Shown here piece by piece: positions 24,496 to 37,508 of a DNA stretch of 64,000 nt. The position numbers were made by a program, and so were the translations under genes. The DNA comes from Paramarasmius palmivorus (taxonomy: Eukaryota > Basidiomycota > Agaricomycetes > Agaricales > Marasmiaceae), in contig JAYKXP010000070.1 of NCBI GenBank assembly GCA_037176845.1, positions 124,001 through 188,000 on the forward strand, read 5' to 3'. Under the pieces are notes generated by a model. The model saw only the letters and a program-made list of their open reading frames with translations. It searched no databases and was not told the DNA's origin. Within the stretch, counting starts at the first letter, position 1; every line of letters begins with the position of its first letter.

Positions 24496-25439
24496 CTACG
24501 AGAGTGTCGGGGCGTCTTCAGAAGAGGTGCCACTGCGGTATCTGCACGTCCTCATGTGGCGCCTAACATCAGACTTAGTGACAGATTCGTAGTTGCAATA
24601 ATCACATTGATGTTCTTTCTCGCCCCGATGGGACTTGATATGATCTAGAATTTTGGTCAGCCGTGTTGTCGTAGATCAGTAAAGCTTACTTTTTAAATTG
24701 TGAAGTGTGGTAAAGGTAGATGTACAATGTGGGACCTCTTCGCAATGATAAAGTAGTTCAGGGTCTGTCGACAATCGTCGTCGGTGACTTGCATCTTTAA
24801 CGTTGTCGGATGCCACAACCTCTTTGACAATGCGAGGCCCGACACCCTCCACGTAGCCACTGGCAGGAGCAATAGGAGCGTGCCACCTACTCGATCGTGA
24901 CAGGGCGGTGTTTGGAGGACCAGCAGGAGATTGGGTATCATGAAACGATTCGTAGGAGAGACCTGAAGTGTAGTTGGCAGAAGGATATTCGTGGGAGATT
25001 GTGGCGGAATATGATATGGTGGCATCGACGAATTTGGATGGGAATTGAACACTCCGAAACCTGAGGACACATCTGGGGCAAAACGGTGGGTATCTGGGTA
25101 TAAGGGGGCTGGAGCTGCTGTGGATTGCACAGACCAACGACTGGAACTGATCATAGTTCTATTATCGGCACTACGTCCCGCCCCAGCCCCGGTCCATCTG
25201 TACTGCCCGTCGTTTTCTACAACAGCTGGAGGTACTAGCTCGTGGCCTGGGGGCGAAAAGCCACCATACCTAGTCGCAGGCGGGGAAGAGGGAAAAGAGG
25301 CGTATTCAGGGTTCTCTCTACTACGGGAAGCAAATCAGTCTCCGAAACGTTTGAGAGAACGGGGCACATACTCGACGCCGTGATGGAGAAAATCATTTTG
25401 ACGTGAGCCTCCGTACATCGATGGGTCGAAGCCTGCCAT
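24496..25439 (-). CDS. ZF3: C2H2/C2HC two-finger protein
   Basis: First exon 25439-25372 (MAGFDPSMYGGSRQNDFL...), intron 25318-25371, second exon from 25317, finger intron 24645-24689 (45 nt), last exon 24644-24496. Finger 1 is C-x5-C-x12-H-x3-H (YHCEEVPHCTSTFTTLHNL...), finger 2 C-x2-C-x12-H-x3-C. The pre-finger motif is VVASDNVKDASHRRR. As in ZF2 the linker changes frame; a 98-nt intron (24963-25060, GTTTCG...CTTCAG) restores a 248-aa protein, close to ZF5 and ZF7 in length. The first acceptor is a tandem TAGTAG, both sites in frame. Without transcripts a frameshift cannot be ruled out. Confidence 0.65.
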
Positions 25440-28400
25440 GTCTTCTTTGACGAGTGTAGATGGACTATGCGAGGAAAGGGGGGGAAGTCGAGAGAGAAAT
25501 TGTTTTCTGGTGAAGTGGGGAAGCTCGAACACCCACATATTTATACCGTCCAACTGAAGGAATCTACGGCGCATCGAGTATCGCATCGAGTATCCAGGAA
25601 AAGCCACGTTTTGATCCGATTTTCCTTTGCTGTTGAAAACTTGATAGATTGTGCTCCTGGGGTGTCGTGACCGCCCAATGGGACTAAGAATGGGCAAGCC
25701 ACTGGTTCATTAGCGCTGGGAAGAGTTACGAAATTACAGGCTCTCCAAGAATGATGAAACAGTGCCTTGTCTGTACCGACACCCACCGAGTTCTGCGTAC
25801 CTCGGACATATTCAAGAGGAAGTAAGTCATGATCTACTTTTGAACCATGAGAAATGAGATATAGCAAAAGGAGAATTGTACGACGGCGCGAACTCCTTGT
25901 TTTTGGCAGGAGCTTCCACAGTCATACTAAAAACGTAAACCGGCGCTTTGCCCTTCCTAAGGCCTAAGTTCTCGGGGTAAACACTTTGCTGACACCTTCC
26001 TGTATACTTGACAGCACCTATGTAAAAGAAAGGCTTTGGTGGGTAAGCGCGACCAATCTGTTGTTGTCTGGCGCCGATATCAAGCGAAATCGGGAAGATC
26101 AAAGGCTGACGGGAGCTTGATGAGTGGCTGCATAGAAACCGTGAAATGTCAACTGGACTCCAGTCCTTTGGATAGACAGGGTCCTGTTGAGTTCCGAAGT
26201 CCCACAGCTACAGCAAGATATACTTTCATGAAGTGTGTATCAGGGCCGCTTGGGATATGGTGCGCGTGGCGAAAACAGAAAAGCCTTGAAACACGCTAGC
26301 CCTATCATGACGTCCAAATCAATTGTGGAACGCGGAGTGGAGAGTACGCGAAACGAATGTACTTGCGGCTGTCCGCCGAAGTAGTGAATAGACCCATCAT
26401 TAGAACGTAAAAAGCTAGAGCTGGGATGCCGCCGGACTTGCATGGGACCCTGAGCGGTGCCCTTCAATATTCATATGATGGCGGATTTGTATTATCGAAT
26501 CAAACAATGGTAGCGTCTGGAGCACGAGTGAATTCTAAAAAAGCTATCCGAATAAAGGCGGAGTGAGATATTGAAGTCGATTCGATGAATGTACCCACAA
26601 TGCAGATATAGGTGGTTCCGCAGCTGGGAATCGCCGGTCGTAAATGTAGATATCTTCAGGGAACTGACATTGTCTACGTACTCCAAGATCAGAGACCCTT
26701 GAGAGCATGAATGAAGGAGGCACATCGGGAGGCGAAGCGCTGAAAAGACGAGATTTAAGCATCGGATTTACCTTCCGAAAGCCGCCAGGTATCTAACGCA
26801 GTCGTAGAACCGCCTTTCTCTGATGAACTAGATAGTTCAGTCATGTAGTTTTTGCCCTGTTTCTTTCCCACCGATAGGCGACGAGCGAATATATCTCAAA
26901 GGTATTAGAAGCTCCTTGAGACGTCGAAGTCGAGGTTCGCAAGATCCAAGCATTTGTAGCGACAACTTCAGAACTACCCCCAGCCATTGATCGACGTTAA
27001 ACATAGAAGTTGAATTTGCAAGGATCAACAACGAATAGATAGAGCGTGTGGTATACTGATTGATCGAGGTTCATGGCTTCTGTGCGTCCTGAAATTGAGA
27101 TCAGAGGTGATTATTATGGCCAAATTGTTGTAGATGAGGGAAATCACGCACCTAGCATGCTTTCGTGATCAGGCCAGAAGTTCACGCCCATAGTACACGA
27201 TCAGCACCTTCCTGCTGTTGAGCACGTTGAGTCTCCTGCATACGGCCCGACTTTCGAAGCGTACAAAAGCTATGATGAAGGTGCTCATGCCAAGTATTCT
27301 GGTTGAAGGTAAAGGCATGCCGAAATAGATGACTGACGTGTTGCCAGCCTATCTCTGCTGAATCGAGAACGGGGCGTCGGTTGACGTGTGGAAACGTGTT
27401 CAATTCTATCTGTGTTCTGTCCTCTTATTATTAATCTTTCCGAGCCTTGAGTTCGAACGCCCTTTCCAGACCCTGAGTGATGAAGGGTACTGTGAGGGAA
27501 CTAGTGAATACCCGACATGAAGAAATCATCGAGGCAGTTCGGTCCGTTTTTGACAAATACACTCACCATGTATTGTACGAATTCGTGGTAGCTTGAAGCT
27601 GTGGATCCCGTGCGGAGCAACCGACAATGCAGGGCGTTCTCGGAATTGGTGTAGGCAGTCATAAAGGCAAATCGATGAGTTGCAATTCTGCATGACTCTG
27701 ACTTCGGAGTGCCCGAGAAAATTATTGATGACGCGGCGACAGCTGGCCGCTATTGTGGATATGATATTCGCCTTTTGTTACCTTGGACCACCATGTTCTC
27801 AGCCTCTACATCGAAAAACACGGCTTCGACGCCGCTCATCTGTGACTCGATTTATTATCCGGACTAGGAGATTTGGTTAAACTCTACAGTACGCAGATAG
27901 GTGCATTGGAGACTAGTGAGTATCTCAACCTTGCTGACTTTGGCTGCTGTTGACGCGTTGACGGTTTAATTCATAGCGCTTAGACTGATTTGGGCATGAA
28001 CCTGAAGGCAGAAATTCAGCAGGCAGACTTGTGAAAGGCTGCGACACTGTGCACGATAGTTCTCGGACACCGACCAGTCAGACCTTCCGCTATAATTGCC
28101 GAATTCGGGCATCTTGAATCCTCAATCACAAGTTCATCCAAGACCAACTATGGACTTTTGTTGTCAATTTCTAGGCAAGCATGGAAACAACACTCAATTC
28201 AGGATTCTACTGACTCTGTCAAGCAGCTCCAGAATCAGACTCAGAGCATGCTCAGATACAGGGTTTGGATACAGAAGTCGGAATTAGCGAATACCCAGAT
28301 CAACGCTTCCGTCCAGAGAGCGGTCAGGTGGAGGGTATGTCGTTGAGTCGTGCATTCAGGGTTTTTAATCTGGCCGGATGCAGTCTTTCAGCATCGAAAA

Positions 28401-31400
28401 TAGAGGCATACTGCGCGGGAGAAGTGGCAAAGGGCGGCGGTGGGGGGCCATTACTTCAGGGTCTTCAGACGCTACGTATCGAAATCCTTCATTACATGCA
28501 CGTTGTATGACCGTCTTTGCAGTCATGAATACCAGTTCGGGTCTACCAAAGTCTTATGGAACAACGGCATATGGTTCTTGACATTCACGAGCTAGCAGGC
28601 CCGGCCCAGGTCAAAGGGCGTGATAACTGCTCTCGATCGATGTACTTCGGTAGGAGTCACAGCTCACATGGATCCGAATCTTCTGTCTTTCGCGCTTGCC
28701 GCCTCATGCCTCCTGTACATGGAAACCAGAATCTTTCATCATTGTTTAGGATCCACAACATCAGTCGATCTTGAGTTGATCACTTCTTTAGCACCACATC
28801 TTTACCCTTGATAACGCATGAAAGCATTGCCTCTAAAACGGAACAAGGCAGCCTGCAATCCCAAGTACGTATTCTCTCCTTCGTATTTTGGACCGACATG
28901 GACTAATGCAGGGTAAGGGCTACCTTGAAGTGGGAACGAGTACAATACGTAGTCGGAGGATGGAGATAATGTGTGGAAAATTACACCTATCCACGTGGAT
29001 TATCGGCCGATGTCGATGCGCCAAGGGATGATTTTCGATGATCAAAGCTCCTTGAATCGTATGGTTTTCTCCTCCCTGGGGTAGCGAGGGGGCAGGTATA
29101 CTTATCTTTGAAAGTACATTTTCGGCATAGTTCCTTTTGTCCTTCGGAGAGTTTGTGGATAAAACCCTAGACTCCGACCGAGTAGGATGGAACATTGTAC
29201 TAACCTCCCACTCTTTCACAGTTTCACATTGACAGGTCATCTATTCGGTCTGCGGATAACTACCTTTCCTCTTCGTCGGATTTGATTGCGAATGTATTTG
29301 TTTCTGTCAAGACAACGAATATGTCTTACCGAAGGTACCGGAATTCGAATGAGGTACCTCATTCAGTATCCTTTCAGCCTTCTTCTCTGTCTCCTTATGA
29401 ATAGATGCACTGTCTAGATGTAGTGTTAGCCATCTACTACGACCCAAGTCCGACGAATTCAGGTTCCAGCCACAACTGGGATTCACGGAAGCGCTCATCG
29501 ACACGATACATGCATTGTTTCAAGGCCCGCAGATAATTCATGAGGCGTATGCTACCGCAATGCTACCGAGCTTCGTGTTTTTTTTTTGTTATCATTGCTA
29601 AACCGGCCTCGCGAACCACACATGATTGGGTCTGCTCTATTTGTATGGATGTATACTTGCAAAAACGTTAGCATGACGAAATCAGCTATGAACATTCTAT
29701 GCCGAGAGCGACGTATAGCGTCAAAGGATTTTGTTCACCATGTGCGACACTAGGTTGAGTAACCTAAATGGGAATCCTGAGGGACCTGCTTCGCCATAGG
29801 AATTGTCCAACCTTGGTGTTCGGGGAGTCCGAGCCGAACCAATTTGGATAGGACAACATCTTAAAATCAAACCTAAAATCACTACTATACATGTGCTTCG
29901 ACGAACTGTTATACTATTTCCATGAGACCAGGGTGTCACTGATAATATTCTACCATCAACTCATGTCAGTGGGACTCACTGTATCATGTGCATAAGCTGC
30001 CTGAAATGAAATTAATATGTCCAAGGAATCGCGAATAGAATTTTCTCAGACTACAGCAGTCACTGTTCGAATCACTTCGGTCCCTCTGGCAAAATAGGAG
30101 CCCAGGAGAATGATCCTTCAGGCATCACCGCAATACCAGTAGAACGGTTGATGTAGAAGATCACAGTGGCGCACTGTATTCCCAGGCCGAATGTGGCATT
30201 ACCAGTCCAATATACGACTTTAAGCCCCTCACGCCGCATCTCCTTGCCTTTTCACCTTGAAACTTGATCTTCCGTTAAGAAGAGTCCCCGTGCCCTCCTC
30301 GACAATGAGACCCGGCGAGGCTATCCGTGACTAGCATCTCAAGCGTACCAGGAGTCGAAGTTTTCGTGGAAACGTCGAAGAGCACTCGACCTGATGGAAA
30401 ACCAGGTTCTCATGTCAAAGCTTGAACAGCATCATTTCAAGGTAAGGTTCTAACTTCTCGGCCTGACGGCGAGCACAGCCGCGTTGCTTCGTTCAATAAA
30501 GGCTCCGACGATGAATATCAGAAGCATAGTAATGGAACTTGAATGAGCACCGGACATGCTAACGCCACACGAACCGTGACGATCGTCGATAACAAACATA
30601 AACACATACTACTACGAAAATGGAATAGTGCGTCACCCGTCTGGTCGATGCTAAGAATCGGATAAGTCGACTCGCGCGACTAGCATATCTCAACTAATCA
30701 TATTGTCTCTGTTTCTGTTACATATATAAAACTTCTCCCGGGGTTAATTTGAGTTCCGAGTGCGCCACATGAAGATTTTCAGGTAGTACATGCGTTTTGC
30801 AGCCATGCCATAGTGGTAGTGAACTGGTCTAGAAATTCACAACGTGTCAGCTCTCCATTACCCGGAAGTCAAAGAGCGAATGAATCACCTCTTTGACTAT
30901 GGCGAGTGATTTGACCTGCATGGAGAAATGACGCATAAGAAATGCTGGCACCTCACGGATCAGACGCGCCACAGGTTCAATGGTTGAATAGCGCCACTGA
31001 GTTGAACATTGAATTTCGTACAGTATCTGAAAGATAGAGGACTTCGCGATGTCCCGGTGCCTGGCTCTATGATCAATGTTGTCTTTGCTGTCGTCAGGTG
31101 TTAGGCGACAAGACATTGTTTGACAGTTTGAGTCCATGCATACTACCAGAAACGTGCACCGGCGAGAGGCGCCTGACCCTCTTGGAGTGGCTCTTTGACC
31201 GCGACCCAAGGGTGCGTAGCTATGCAATTATCACCGCCATTTTGTTTTCCAGCAAGCCGAGCGTCCAAAGCTGTGATCATCACCCCAAGAAGTCAAAGAA
31301 CGGAGACAACAGTGGCTCATAGCGCTGAAGGTATCGAGATGTGAGCCCCGGAGCCTATGCCGCATAACTAGTGGGAGGCTATTGAAGTTATCGCAGACTA

Positions 31401-32569
31401 TTCCGCCACTTGCTTTTCGTGAAAACATTGCAAATGTCTCCCGTAGGCATGTATTCCACGTAAGTACTCAGACCGTCCTTCAAAAGGCATGTGCGTGCAC
31501 GCATCTCACAGTAACAAATTCACAATATGGAGACCTCCGCGTTCATTGAGGCGATGTTGAAAAACAGAAATAACACATCCATGCAAGCCGGTATTCCGAA
31601 CAAAAAGGGCTGAGGCACAGCTAGTGTTCATATACTTAATCGTAATGTCTACCCCCATGCATGGATGATCGTATGACACGAAGTTGCGGCTGTGTTGAGG
31701 ATCATCATTATTAACCAAATCCAATTCAAGGAAGAAAAACGCATACCTTCTTTGAATGTCCATCTGAGAACGCGGGTGGTTGTAAGGAACCGGGTCACTA
31801 AGGTTATATCGACATAGGCACGACAATGTACTGGAGACACAAGATGCTGTGGAAAAGTGTGAGCTGTAAAGGGATCCGAAAGTTTTGGGGAATACAGGGC
31901 AATAGTATCAGCATTCGTCCAAGAGCTGCAATTGAATGACCTTACGCACCAATGATTTGTACTCAAGCGACGCACATCCGGATTTTCGAGCTCTTGAAAG
32001 TCCTCAGGGTCTTGTGACAGCCGCTTTTAGCCTCTAGATAGTGAGTTCGTGACATAAACAGTCCGTTTTATGTCAGAGATAGTACAAAAGGCCGGTATCG
32101 CGCTGAGGAGAACGGCCTTCCAAGGTGGCCCACTGAGGTAGCATGAATTCAGACTTAGGATAGTTGGTTCAGTAATAGTAGGAAAACAAGTCTGAATGAC
32201 ACGTACCTGGACCAAATGCCTCTCTTCAGCATTACTTTTTCCTCTTGAACGGTCTTGAATCGGAGGAAGAGGTAGATGTGCGCCCAACCTGAGCTATTTC
32301 ATACTGAGAATGAAAGATGGGGCCGAGTTCACATTGTGATCTTCGAAAAGTCTCGACTTGAGAACAGGTCCTCAATTTGACAGGGTCACTGAGGGATTCG
32401 GGGAAGAATGGGAGTGCGGAGCAAGAGCAGCTTACGCCCGCGCTGAGCTTGCTTTGTTTCCCACGCTCCCAGTTTCTCCCGATACATCTCATTTCTGGCG
32501 GTTTCCAGCGACACACGCAGAAACTCGCCCCATGTCTTGAGAACCGACAGGACGTATTTGAATCACACG
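25440..32569. other. Long stretch without a supported gene
   Basis: About 7.1 kb, the longest such stretch. Many frames of 60-126 codons occur on both strands (for example 30847-31227 and 32232-32597, minus), none with a domain, splice-consistent neighbours or clear homology. A near-tandem CGCATCGAGTAT duplication lies near 25568-25591 and a T-run near 29578-29588. It may contain decayed genes that I could not identify. Confidence 0.45.
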
Positions 32570-32923
32570 CAGGTCCGTAATAGATTACATTGATCAAGGG
32601 TTCAGCGAACTAGCATGCCGGCGCTTCGGATTGGTGCGCACGTACAACTGTTGCTATATTTCAGTGACAAAACGATTTATTTGGCAGATAGCTTATACTT
32701 TGGCCAGCGTCAAGAATTTCTGCCCGACCTCCCAAAGACCACGCGGTTTCTCAAAGAAATGAGGTGATCCAAGTCGATTTCTACTAGGTCTGACCCATGA
32801 TATGATATTGCGCACGAGTTGCCTCGGCGGCGAAGAAAATCATAGAATCCCGAAGACAAAGCGACGCAATATACTGACTCAACATAAATACGACTACTAT
32901 CCAAACTTTTTTGGTGCAGCTTT

Positions 32924-33878
32924 TCAAGTCCTCGATGGACCCGGACCACTGCTGAAAGACGACGTTTCTCGTCTTGTTTTGCAAGTCTTCATGTGTCGAT
33001 TGATATCCGACTTCGTCACGGCTGCCGCAGTACAGAAATCGCATTTATGTCTTCAACGGCCCTGATTGTGGTCTGTTAGAATATACTACAATCAGTGGCA
33101 AGGCCATAAATCAAAGGGAGTACACACTTCGTAGGTTGTGAGCTGCAGTGAACGTAGCACCGCAGTCGGAACACTTATAGAGCCGACCTACACCATTTGA
33201 TAGTCTTCTTCTTTCACTTGCATATACGACGCTAGAGGAAGCGACGACTTGCTTGTAAGAGGGGAGAGCATGCTTGAGTCCCGAGGACTGTCAGCAAAGT
33301 CACTCCACTGAGGACTGGTCGAAGTAACAGGTGATGCGCCATTGCTCCCAGTCTCAGGACACACAGGCCTGATGGGTACGGATATTTGGTGGGCTGGAGT
33401 GTAGTCAATCATGGGACTCCATTGTTCAATGTGCATGGTTGGTGGTCCGACGTGGGACGTCGGAGGAATGGAGATGTGTGAATGTCTATAGCTGACAGAG
33501 CCGGGGGAATCAAAGGGACCACTGCCAGTGGGCTCACTTCGCTGAGGCTGCGTCACGGTATCCTCAAATGTGGCCGTTGTGTTCACAGATGAAACTCCAT
33601 CCCAATGACTATTGCCGCCTCCCAAATCTCGATGGTTAGGTCCATATGCTGAACCCCTGGTGGAGCAAAATGTTTTGTAATGCTGTGGGTGTAAACTCGG
33701 ATGGGGGAGATGATGTTGGGTACCATCATACAACGCAGGGGTCGCGGTGAGCCCCTCGTTCCCTGAATAAAACTCTCTAGTCAAAATAGTTAGGTGAGCA
33801 CTGGAACCTTTGAAAAAAAGCGTACTCATCATAATAGTTGGCGTCGAGTGAGTCGCCTGGAAACCAATGCTCGGCCAT
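32924..33878 (-). pseudogene. ZF4: C2H2/C2HC two-finger gene, broken
   Basis: First exon 33878-33826 (MAEHWFPGDSLDANYYDE), intron 33777-33825, second exon from 33776, finger intron 33073-33127, last part 33072-32924. The second exon is open down to 33188, but the finger frame is another one. Alignment with ZF6 shows a single-base loss near 33258-33265, upstream of VVASSSVVYASERRR. After the finger intron the second half of finger 1 has lost its second His and shows an in-frame TGA at 33053-33055. Finger 2 is still readable (C-x2-C-x12-H-x3-C, HKCDFC...HMKTC). The lesions differ from those of its duplicate ZF6. Confidence 0.75.
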
Positions 33879-33978
33879 TTGCCACCTGAGACTGAAGCGA
33901 GGTCGAGGAGGGAGCGAATGACTTTGAGGAGCGAGTCAGTGTTGGCCACGAGATAAGTGGAGAGATATTTCATTTTAT

Positions 33979-35505
33979 TATGAAGGTAAGATTTGGGGAG
34001 TAAGTTGCGTCTTTGGGGAGTCCGTTCAAAATAACAAACACGTTGTGACTCAACCTTTTGCTGTAGACCATCATTCGAATCTAATTCGAGAAGATTTCCT
34101 TGTTTCGGCTTGATGTGAGAGCCGTCATCACAGTTGGAATGCCGAAACCAGGGGTCTGGAATGCAAAATAATGCAACACAAAAAGAACTTCCAATGTCTC
34201 CAATTCAGGGTATCGAGAATTGAATAATTTTCTGGGGCAGAGCGAGATTGAATTTCGATTAACGGTGCGGCCACAGGATTCAGCTAGCAATCTGGAGGTA
34301 TTCGTGTACACGTTATAGAAGGTATGAATTCGAAATCGGAACATTGGAGTGATGGAGCAACATGATGGATGAACGATGCCCGAGTCAAAGAGGACGATCT
34401 CACCCAAAGAGGAAAGCAGTTAGTCTGCCTCCTAAAGGAAAGGAGTAGCAGGTAGTGTGACGTTGCGAGTTAACCAAGTGATCGACATGTTGGGCGCCAG
34501 TCATGTTCATGGTGCAGAGTTGTCCATAAGAAGGTGGTAGTTTTCAAAGAAGTCCATTACACGTACCTTGGGGCACTGACCAAGTTAACCTCGCCGACCA
34601 AGCAGATTTGTTCGCTCATTGTGATAAGTCTATGTATACAGAATGTTGTTGAACAAATAGTTGACAGAGCACTTGACGTACCCCGAACATGTCAACATGT
34701 GTTGTTACGACAAAAGCTCTGACAAGGATTGCGTCGTGCGCTCATCCCTATCCCGAAAGGAAATACGAGTGATTGTATATGTGCTGGCAAGATGTTAGGG
34801 TGTCTAGGTCTCTAAGTCGCGTCAAACACGAGTTGAATGCGCACTTCAGGACTGAATGAGGGTCCTCGGAGTATGATTTTTCTTCGCCTAACCACTCGGA
34901 ATAAGCAACGAAGCGAGAATGACGGTTGTGACGATTTTTGGTTTGATGGATAAGAACAAGGTTGTGTCAGGTTGTATCGGCGAGTGCTTGACGCACCGGC
35001 ATTTTGCGTGTCCCACGCCCGGTGTGATAGAGGCCGAATTGAATGGCCTGGGACCACCTGTATAAAGGCCAATGAAACGTCCTAACTTTTTCTGAGCCGT
35101 CAAATTACGTATGTAAGTATGCACATTGCAATTTTGCAAACATTAGCATGAATCTGGATCTAATACCATGGTTTTATGTATCGGATCCCGGACTGTGTAA
35201 AAAAGTCCGACACGAGGCTTAAATCACACAGGGCAGCTGATTGTCAATATGATGGAAGAATGAAAGCTATGTAACTGTTAGTAGTATGTTGGCCCGGGAG
35301 TAAACGCAGGCACCAAATCATCACGAAATTAACAGTACTTGAACGAAGCTCTTTTTCAGGAAGATGTACAACAGCAGGGTGCCATAAACTACTGGAAGTG
35401 GTACGACAACATCAGGGAAGACAAGCGTGGAAAAGCCCGACCTTCTCCCGCAGTTGCGCAAGAGAACCTACACGCCCGCGCGAGGCTCTTCCAAATTGAG
35501 CACCT
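33979..35505. other. Between ZF4 and ZF5, duplicated non-coding or decayed DNA
   Basis: Matches 38456-40232 of unit 2. Minus-strand blocks such as GEIVLFDSG (34390-34410; the same block at 39035-39060) are conserved in both units and may be remains of a gene I do not recognise. No readable gene in either copy. Confidence 0.4.
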
Positions 35506-36449
35506 TTAGGTACGCTTTTTACAAGTTCTCGTATGTCTTTTAATATCAGATTTAGTGACCATTGTTTTCAAACAGAATTTGCACTGATGCGGCTTCTTGC
35601 CGAGGTGGGAGTTGACATGATCTACAAGCGACTAATCAGTCAGATGTTCACAGGATCCCAGAAGAAAGTGTACTTTTTAAATTGTGCATGGTGGTGAGAC
35701 TGGCATTACACGGTGGAAATTCGGTGCACCGGTAGTGTCTGCCTGATTTAGCAGTTCGTCGACTCATGCTTGCAGCCACGACAGCCGGCGACGCCACAAA
35801 TGGCTTTGCCACCCTAGGAGTGGCAGCGCGATTGGTGTTAGACTCTGAGGGGCTGGTTGCGTAGTCGCTGGTGGAGGTAGCAGAAGGCGTCGCTGCCTCT
35901 GAGCTGCTCGACTCAGGTGGAGTTAATGGCAGGAATAGCGAGTCACGCTGGCTGGCAGCGTCCTGTGCATGAGTCAAGTAATGTAGGTCGAGTGTCAAAG
36001 TTTGCCACCCTTGAGGCGGAAGGGAACTGAATATGAATGTCGAAGCTAGCGGGTCCACAGAGGGAGTGTCTTCTGAAGGGCTAGTATATTCGGGATGAAC
36101 CTGAAACTATGTAAATTCAAGTGAACCGTTCACAACATAGCAAGCCAGCGGCAATAGCGAAGACTGACCGAACTCTCTAGGCTGCTTTGCCTAACATCTA
36201 TGCCTAACTCAAATGCTCCAGCAGGCTCTCCATCACTAACAGAGCTCCGTGGTCCGTCACAACGAAAATTGGAGTCAAAGTCAAAGGGGGAGTTCAGAGA
36301 TTGAAGGGGCGGTTGTTCTGTATGGCGTGAGCTGGGATAGAAGGGGAAAGGGAGAATCAGGGCAATGGGCGTCTGTACCGTTCAAGAAGACGAACTGCTT
36401 ACGCGTCGTGATGAACAGCATCATCAAGCGAACTGGGATTATTAGACAT
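35506..36449 (-). CDS. ZF5: C2H2/C2HC two-finger protein
   Basis: Predicted 250 aa, complete. Exons: 36449-36403, 36331-36169, 36100-35674, 35621-35506; all joins keep frame. Finger 1 is C195-x5-C201-x12-H214-x3-H218, finger 2 C226-x2-C229-x12-H242-x3-C246, followed by KKRT and the stop. The pre-finger motif is FVASPAVVAASMSRR. The finger intron (35622-35673) cuts the Asn codon A|AT. The linker is rich in Ser, Thr, Pro and Glu. It is the sister of ZF7 (shared GIDV, SSEAATPSATSTSDYA-like and TEFPPCNASLT blocks), created by the segmental duplication. Probably a nuclear DNA-binding regulator; no target known. Confidence 0.82.
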
Positions 36450-37079
36450 ATAAAGAAAAAGATTGGCGCGTCGGACAGGCAGCTGAGAGAGAAATAGCTA
36501 GGGAACGTTGTGGAAGTGCCTTGAGTGAAGGGGAGGAAAAGGGACGCAGGGGGGTTAAAACCACTTCAGTGTGAATTTATGCTCAAATGTTCGAGTATTA
36601 AGGCCTGCCTGTGTATTCAGAGAAAGTGAAAAAGGGATCATGATCCGAAGGATTTCTACGATATGATATCAGGAATATTGGACGTAAAGATTTGCCCAGA
36701 GCTAGAATACAATGATGATGATCGAGAAACTGGCTCAGCTCGGAAACTTCGGTGAGAAACTTGGAGCGCCTACACATTTACGTGCCCCTGGTTGCGTAGA
36801 GCTGCTAGCGCCATCTTTTTGGCGCGTCTAGTAAGGAACACGCGTTCGGTAATGCTGCGAAGCTGTTCTCATAGCCGCGAACCAGTGCACAGACACATGA
36901 CAATCCTCACCTTAAAGAAATGTACACAGGAGAGATAAGAGAACCTCGAATCTGGACGACGATGAACCAGTGGTGAAGGTTTGGAATAACAGTTGAACTT
37001 GAACATCACGTGGAAATCCTGCCGATAGTCCGAACCTGCCTCGGCTCAAGCGCGGTGAATTGGATTCGGAACTGACTCG
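36450..37079. other. Junction between the two duplication units
   Basis: The ZF5 upstream region, matching the ZF7 upstream region (41160-41640), runs to about 36960 and is followed by a short unique junction. No gene. Confidence 0.45.
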
Positions 37080-37508
37080 CACGCAGGTCTGTAATCAATC
37101 AAGGGTTCAGGGAGCCATTTGCCATCGTAATCCGCTGGCAGTTCGGATGATGCGCACTAGTTGCTCTGGTTTGAAGTTCACACCAAAACCATTTATTTGA
37201 TAGCTAGATTACACGTTGACCTTGTCGTGGAGAACCCTTGCCCGACTTCTCGTAAAAGATACCACCACGCGCTTTCTCAGAAAAAAAATGAAATAGTCCC
37301 AGATCAATTTCGAGTCTGGCCCATTACAGTGTAAGCGAGTTGCCTCAGTGGCGAAGATGCAACGAGAAATAAGGAGACTATACTGAATTAGGATGTCCGA
37401 GTCAAAAGAAAATCATAGGCTCCCAAGGACAAAGCGACGTAAAGGAATATACCAGTAGCGAACCACCAAATTTGCCACAAACATGATCGTACCTTTAGGC
37501 GCAGCTTC

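Larger units (their letters stand above)
32570..36960. repeat. Segmental duplication, unit 1 (ZF4 + ZF5)
   Basis: This block aligns with 37080-41640 over nearly its whole length in the same orientation. Anchors: 32572 with 37085 (TAATCAAGGGTTCAG-like), the ZF4 and ZF6 genes, 34385-34425 with 39030-39065 (GTCAAAGAGGACGATCTCAC), 34808-35070 with 39550-39810, the ZF5 and ZF7 genes, and 36845 with 41545 (TGCTGCGAAGCTGTT). The offset is about 4.5-4.75 kb. Between the zinc-finger genes (34.0-35.5 kb) there is gene-like but unreadable sequence on the minus strand. Confidence 0.85.

Noticed and set aside
32924..33878. ZF4 as an intact gene with an extra intron
   Set aside because: Direct comparison with ZF6 shows a single-base gap, and the finger part also has a TGA and a lost His.
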